64,000 nucleotides of DNA from CAVVDT01 sp963747005 (GTDB lineage: Bacteria > Pseudomonadota > Alphaproteobacteria > Rhizobiales > Aestuariivirgaceae), in NCBI GenBank assembly GCA_963747005.1, contig CAVVDT010000011.1, forward strand, positions 124,001-188,000, read 5' to 3'. The notes under the pieces were generated by a model that was given only the letters and a program-made list of their open reading frames with translations, did not search any database and was not told the origin of the DNA. The translations under genes and the position numbers were made by a program. Below are positions 59,981 to 64,000 of the stretch, piece after piece (within the stretch, counting starts at the first letter, position 1; the number at the start of each line of letters is the position of its first letter).

Positions 59981-61195
59981 TCACCTGTCCGTCAGGATTG
60001 CCGGCGTTTGCGGAGCAGGACCGTGCGGCTCTTCCCTGACGTCGACAGCCATCGGCGTCCTCGCACGCCGCGAGGCGACGGGCGGTGCCATCTCCGCCAG
60101 CTTGTCGCGCAGTTTCAGGCGGGTACGCGCCGCAACCGGCAGTAAATCCGCCTGTTCCAGAAACGCCTGAACTTCATCCTCGTCGAGATGCTGCTGCGAG
60201 GCTGAGTCATAAGGCCTATCGATCGGTCCGATGCCGCCCAGCAAAGGATAATCGCCCGCTGTGACCGAGCCGATATCGATGGACGGCGGCAACACCACAA
60301 TGTAGTCGCGGGTCGAAATGGAACGCAGACATTCCGCCGCCGTCACCAGTTCCTCCGACAGCTTTTCGCCGGGGCGCTCCATGCAGATCTTGATATCGAT
60401 GCCGGCTGGTATGCGTCCATAGGCCGGAGCGATCAGGTTCCGCAAGACGACAGCCAGCGTCTGGATGCGCATGGCCTGCATGCGGGTCACGAAGATCTCG
60501 CCCAGGTGGGCGCTCATCATCGAATCGATCACCAGCCTGCCGGCGTCCTCGATCGACATGAAGAACCGCGTCATTTCGGGCGAAGTGAGGGTGATGGGCC
60601 CGCCTTCGCGGATTTGCTTGCTGAACAGCGGAATGACCGAACCGCGACTGCCGGCGATATTGCCGAACCGGGTACAGGCAATCACCGTATGGCCGTTGCT
60701 CTTGTGGGCCGTCAGGGCGATCCTTTCGCCAATCAGCTTGGACGCCCCCATCACATTGCCGGGACTGACAGCCTTGTCCGAGCTGGTGAACACCACCCGG
60801 TCGGCCCGATGGTGGATGGCGGAATCGATGACGTTGCCGAGACCGCGGATGTTGACATCGACCGCCGCCCACGGCGAGGTTTCGCAACTGGGGACATGCT
60901 TGACCGCCGCGGCATGGAAGATCAACTGCGCCCCCATGAGGCAGCGGTCGACCTGCTCGCGCTTGGTGATGTCGCAATGCAGCGGCCTGATGCGACGATC
61001 CCCGGCAAACACCTGGGACAGGTCGTAGAGGCCGTTCTCGTCATTATCCAGCGCGCGCAATTCGCGTAAGGGAAGGCCGATCAACTGTTTGATCAACTCG
61101 CGTCCCACGCTGCCGGCGGCGCCGGTAACGCACACGACACGATCACGAAAAAAATCACTTCGTGGTTCCAATGTGTTACTCACAACACCAAGCAC
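59981..61195 (-). CDS. UDP-HexNAc 4,6-dehydratase, soluble WbpM/PglF type
   Basis: The 404-residue SDR protein has GAAGSVG (about 25-31) for NAD and the motif FTSSDKAVSPGNVMGASKLIGE (about 136-157 in two parts). Methionine stands where PseB-type enzymes have tyrosine, as in WbpM/PglF-like dehydratases. The large N-terminal membrane region of WbpM is missing, so this is a soluble form. It should convert UDP-GlcNAc to the 4-keto-6-deoxy sugar for the aminotransferase. A C-terminal extension (about 345-404) is unassigned. One base separates it from the next gene. Confidence 0.88.
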   Translation of the reverse strand: MLGVVSNTLEPRSDFFRDRVVCVTGAAGSVGRELIKQLIGLPLRELRALDNDENGLYDLSQVFAGDRRIRPLHCDITKREQVDRCLMGAQLIFHAAAVKHVPSCETSPWAAVDVNIRGLGNVIDSAIHHRADRVVFTSSDKAVSPGNVMGASKLIGERIALTAHKSNGHTVIACTRFGNIAGSRGSVIPLFSKQIREGGPITLTSPEMTRFFMSIEDAGRLVIDSMMSAHLGEIFVTRMQAMRIQTLAVVLRNLIAPAYGRIPAGIDIKICMERPGEKLSEELVTAAECLRSISTRDYIVVLPPSIDIGSVTAGDYPLLGGIGPIDRPYDSASQQHLDEDEVQAFLEQADLLPVAARTRLKLRDKLAEMAPPVASRRARTPMAVDVREEPHGPAPQTPAILTDR

Positions 61196-61573
61196 CCTCA
61201 GTACGCGGATTGCGGGAAATTGATTGCATTTAATTCAATAGTTGGCAAGCAGCACCGAGCTTTACGTAAATATTGGTTAGTTTTTATCGTCGTTAGATTG
61301 CATAATTCTGGTATTGCAACTAAAGAGAGTATTTTATGACCTGTGGTGATTTCAGGGCTGCGGCTGTTCAGGCCGTGCATCCGGCTTGCAACTTCAATGG
61401 CAGGCAATGCAGTATTGAACCCGCGCGGAAATGGCACGGATGCCTGCCGGCAAGCGGGTGAGGGAAGGGGGCCGGCGCAATTGGACTTTATGCGATACGG
61501 CACCATGGAACCGCTTGTCGTCACAAGCCGGGTTGAGCGGTCACGACCGCCACGGCGGGGAAAGACTGGATAG
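61196..61573. other. AT-rich divergent intergenic region
   Basis: The first 140 bases are distinctly AT-rich and sit upstream of the minus-strand dehydratase operon, with the plus-strand glycosyltransferase beginning at 61574. Promoters in both directions are likely, but no element matches well enough to name. I see no gene; the small reading frames in it have no conserved features. Confidence 0.5.
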
Positions 61574-62710
61574 ATGCAGCATGTCGTCTTTTACGAACCC
61601 CGCTATGTAGAGGACAAGCACACCATCTGGTCGCTGCGTGGCGGCTACAAGTACAAGAGCATCCTGGGCGATTTGCACAACCGCGCGCGGCTGACCATTC
61701 TGATGAGCCGCCTGCCGCCCGAAAACGATCCTCATCGCCTGGAACTCGCGGAGGATTACGGTATCGAATTCGCCAAACTGGATTCAGACGAGTTGCTCAA
61801 CCCGCGGCTCGCTTCCCGCCATGTCGCCGAACTCTCTCAAGCCCTGCGGGAACTGAGGCCCGATATCATCTCGAACCTGAATGGTCGCGGCATCGGCTTC
61901 TGCTACGCCATGGCCAACGCCGCCCGATATCTGGGCATTGACTATGTCATGCGGCTGGGCGGCAACGATCTCGAGGCACGCGGCGAAAAGGCCGAGAAGA
62001 TGCAGAAGCCGCTATGGGGTACGCGCCAGTATTACCAACGGCTGGTGCAGGAACGTCTGGCGACCAACGTGTCGAGCCGTGTCATCGTGATGTCCAAGCG
62101 CGAGCACCAGCGCGTCGCCGGCATGATGCTCCACCCGGACAAGCTGGCCATATGCTTTCGCGGCGTCGATCAGCAACACTTTCGTCCTCTGGCCGGCAAG
62201 ACACCGGATCGCTGCCGACGCTTCCTGTTTGTCGGCAGGCGCAGCCTGGAAAAGGGCTATGATGTGCTGGAGGACGCCATGGACATCCTGGCAACCAGTG
62301 CCCCCAGCCTGACGGCCACCATGGCCGGCACCTTCGACGAGGGCGAAGTCGGCAACCGGCGCTATGCGGGTTTTGTCGACTACGAAGACCTGCCGGCGCT
62401 CTACAACGACCATGACGCGCTGGTGGTTTGCTCGCGATCCGAAGGATTCCCGCAGGTGATCATGGAGGCTATGTCTTGCGGGCTGCCCTGCATCCTCACA
62501 CGAAGCATATTCCGTCATGACTTCAAGGATGGCGAGACCGCGTTGTTGAGCGATATCTCCCCCCAGGCCATGGCTGACGCCATGCAGCGACTGGCCGATG
62601 ACGATGATCTCTACCGACGGCTCGCCGCCAACGCGCTCGCCCTGGCGAAGGCGGATTTCGGCGAGGCGTACAATCGCGCCCGCTATCATGATGTTCTACT
62701 GGGGAATTGA
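61574..62710 (+). CDS. Glycosyltransferase family 4
   Basis: The 378-residue protein starts MQHVVFYEPRY and has the two Rossmann domains of GT4 enzymes. The donor domain is marked by FLFVGRRSLEKGYDVLEDAM (about 217-236) and VCSRSEGFPQVIMEAMSCGLPCI (about 285-307), where the glutamates bind the nucleotide sugar. It lacks TPR repeats, unlike the two fusions upstream in the cluster. It is followed six bases later by an unassigned 422-residue gene. Confidence 0.88.
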   Translation: MQHVVFYEPRYVEDKHTIWSLRGGYKYKSILGDLHNRARLTILMSRLPPENDPHRLELAEDYGIEFAKLDSDELLNPRLASRHVAELSQALRELRPDIISNLNGRGIGFCYAMANAARYLGIDYVMRLGGNDLEARGEKAEKMQKPLWGTRQYYQRLVQERLATNVSSRVIVMSKREHQRVAGMMLHPDKLAICFRGVDQQHFRPLAGKTPDRCRRFLFVGRRSLEKGYDVLEDAMDILATSAPSLTATMAGTFDEGEVGNRRYAGFVDYEDLPALYNDHDALVVCSRSEGFPQVIMEAMSCGLPCILTRSIFRHDFKDGETALLSDISPQAMADAMQRLADDDDLYRRLAANALALAKADFGEAYNRARYHDVLLGN

Positions 62711-62716
62711 GCGGCC

Positions 62717-63985
62717 ATGGCTCAGCAGCGCCGCAAGACCTGGCTCACGTCGTTGTGGATATGCGATGCTGAAGACATCGAGCAGCAACACGGGCGCGAC
62801 AAGCCCGCATGGACCACGGTGTGTGGACCGCTGACCATCCTCGCGCGCTCGCAGCGCGCCTTCGACCTGCTCCAGACGGCCCCTCTTGGCGCATCCTGGC
62901 CGGTTACTGTTCGTCTCGCCGGCAACCGCGAGGAGACCGGCCACCAGTTGGGCCGCTTTGCCGCCACGGCCAACGCGCCTTATGTGCATGTCGTCGCTGG
63001 TACTTTCGATTACGATTCAGACATGGCCGACCTGCTGCGCGAGGAACTGGCCGCAACTCCCCGCGACCTCATCGCCGTCGATTGCGCGCGCATCAATTGC
63101 GAGGCCTATTCCTTTCCCGCCCGCAGCCTGTGCTCTCGCTTTGGCTTGGCCACCGGGCGCGACCTGTCATTGTCCGATCCCCCGCTCGACAGCCTTGTTT
63201 TCGCGCGCGGTGGCTTCGTCGAAGCCGTCAACCAGTTGATGCGTGTGCCACCCGATGCCGGCTGGCTGGCGCTCGCGCTGGCTGGTGTACTGGCTGCGCA
63301 GGCGCCGCCGGTCGCTGTTCCGCTGCTGCTGGGATCGTGGGCCGCCGCTGCGCCGATCGGCGACGGTGCCGGCTGGAGTGCCCATGCGGCGGGCCTCGTT
63401 GCCGGCGTGCTGACCGAGGCCGCGGACGCAAGATCGGACAAAAAAGCGGCGCGCCGGCTTGTCGATCTTGCGCGACTGCTGATGCTCGTGCCGGTGATGC
63501 ACCGGGAAATGAGCGACTATGTCGAAGAGCGCGCTGCCCGCCTCGCTCCCGGGTTGGTCGCCGGTGCCCTCGTTGAGGCGGCGCAGCACGACCAGGGCTT
63601 GCTCGAGCTTTACATTCACCTCTGCGATGCGCTGTTGCTTGAAGGTCCGGATACGTTGGAGCTCACTGCCGAGGACTGTGCGGCCTATTTACGCCAACAA
63701 CTGCTCGACCTGGCCGCCCTCGAACACGGGAGTGTACTCGCGGCAATCGCCGGCCAGGTCGCGCGTGGCAAAATCGACGAAGCCTCACCTGATCCCGTTC
63801 GGGCGCGCCTGCGCGACATGGCGATGAGGTTGAAGCAGGCGAACGTAGAAAAGAGGATGCTGCGCGCTGCCGCCGCCACCGCCAACGATGCGCTGCAAAT
63901 GGAGCAGTTCAGGTTGCGCCAGGAACGCGCCAGATATGAGAGACTGCAGGATCAGGAACTCTTCGCACCGCGGATCGACGAGTGA
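62717..63985 (+). CDS. Unassigned protein in the glycan cluster, 422 residues
   Basis: I do not recognise the family. The N-terminal 180 residues have alternating strands and helices (for example YVHVVAGTFDYDSDMADLL and SLSDPPLDSLVFARGGF) that could be a degraded GT-A-like fold without a DxD motif. The middle (about 180-290) is rich in alanine and helical, and the last 90 residues form a probable coiled coil (KQANVEKRMLRAAAATANDA). The start follows the upstream gene by 6 bases, and its stop overlaps a possible next ATG (TGATG), showing operon coupling. Confidence 0.65.
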   Translation: MAQQRRKTWLTSLWICDAEDIEQQHGRDKPAWTTVCGPLTILARSQRAFDLLQTAPLGASWPVTVRLAGNREETGHQLGRFAATANAPYVHVVAGTFDYDSDMADLLREELAATPRDLIAVDCARINCEAYSFPARSLCSRFGLATGRDLSLSDPPLDSLVFARGGFVEAVNQLMRVPPDAGWLALALAGVLAAQAPPVAVPLLLGSWAAAAPIGDGAGWSAHAAGLVAGVLTEAADARSDKKAARRLVDLARLLMLVPVMHREMSDYVEERAARLAPGLVAGALVEAAQHDQGLLELYIHLCDALLLEGPDTLELTAEDCAAYLRQQLLDLAALEHGSVLAAIAGQVARGKIDEASPDPVRARLRDMAMRLKQANVEKRMLRAAAATANDALQMEQFRLRQERARYERLQDQELFAPRIDE

Positions 63986-64000
63986 TGCCGCAACACGGAG
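63985..64000 (+). CDS. Possible start of the next cluster gene, cut by the window end
   Basis: An ATG at 63985 overlaps the TGA of the preceding gene by one base (TGATG) and reads Met-Pro-Gln-His-Gly before the window ends. The same overlap joins asnB to the glycosyltransferase fusion. Nothing else can be said. Confidence 0.35.

Overview
The window is high-GC (roughly 65% by eye), gene-dense bacterial chromosome. The gene content points to an alphaproteobacterium: an HdaA-type DnaA regulator, a malic enzyme fused to a phosphotransacetylase-like domain, the purN-purM / DUF2066 / CDP-alcohol phosphatidyltransferase / AI-2E permease / hdaA / ppk / ppx / rnd / aspS neighbourhood, and a GTTC-N7-GTTC SOS box of the alphaproteobacterial type. 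I cannot assign a genus. No rRNA, tRNA, CRISPR array or intact insertion sequence was recognised.

Region 1 (1-14300) is a one-carbon / methylated-amine catabolic block. The end of an FAD-dependent amine oxidoreductase is followed by a glutamine synthetase-like ligase, the three-part N-methylglutamate synthase-like set glxB-glxC-glxD, and a conserved-looking 137-residue protein of unknown function. Next come bluB with a cobalamin riboswitch, a hypothetical gene, an acyl-CoA dehydrogenase-like enzyme, a low-GC patch with a small membrane protein, and a minus-strand operon with a dimethylglycine/sarcosine dehydrogenase-like flavoprotein, an aminoglycoside-phosphotransferase-fold kinase and a TIM-barrel isomerase. 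The glutamine synthetase-like gene and the acyl-CoA dehydrogenase share helically phased ATTGGT repeats upstream, suggesting a common regulator.

Region 2 (14500-22100) is accessory. It holds a membrane b-type plus tetrahaem c-type cytochrome fusion beside a molybdopterin oxidoreductase without a Tat signal, small ORFs, a gamma-glutamylcyclotransferase-like protein, a duplicated RTX-repeat protein and a membrane-anchored 2OG-Fe(II) oxygenase-like protein.

Region 3 (22100-41753) is core: a zinc-type CDF exporter, purine synthesis, phospholipid synthesis, replication control, polyphosphate metabolism (ppk with a candidate Pho box), ribonuclease D, an MFS transporter, aspS and maeB. Between the MFS gene and aspS lies a 131-bp tandem array of a palindromic element. 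It is followed by an SOS-type promoter reading into a structured, apparently non-coding stretch.

Region 4 (41800 to the end) is a surface-glycan cluster of about 22 kb. It encodes TPR proteins, an AsnB-type amidotransferase, TPR-glycosyltransferase fusions, a nucleotide-sugar dehydrogenase, a UDP-glucuronate 4-epimerase-like enzyme, a GT-D-like protein, an N-methyltransferase, a GNAT/FemAB-like acyltransferase, a DegT aminotransferase, a UDP-sulfoquinovose synthase-like enzyme and a WbpM/PglF-type 4,6-dehydratase. This gene set predicts an unusual glycan with amidated uronic acids, an N-methylated or acylated amino-deoxy sugar, and possibly sulfoquinovose.
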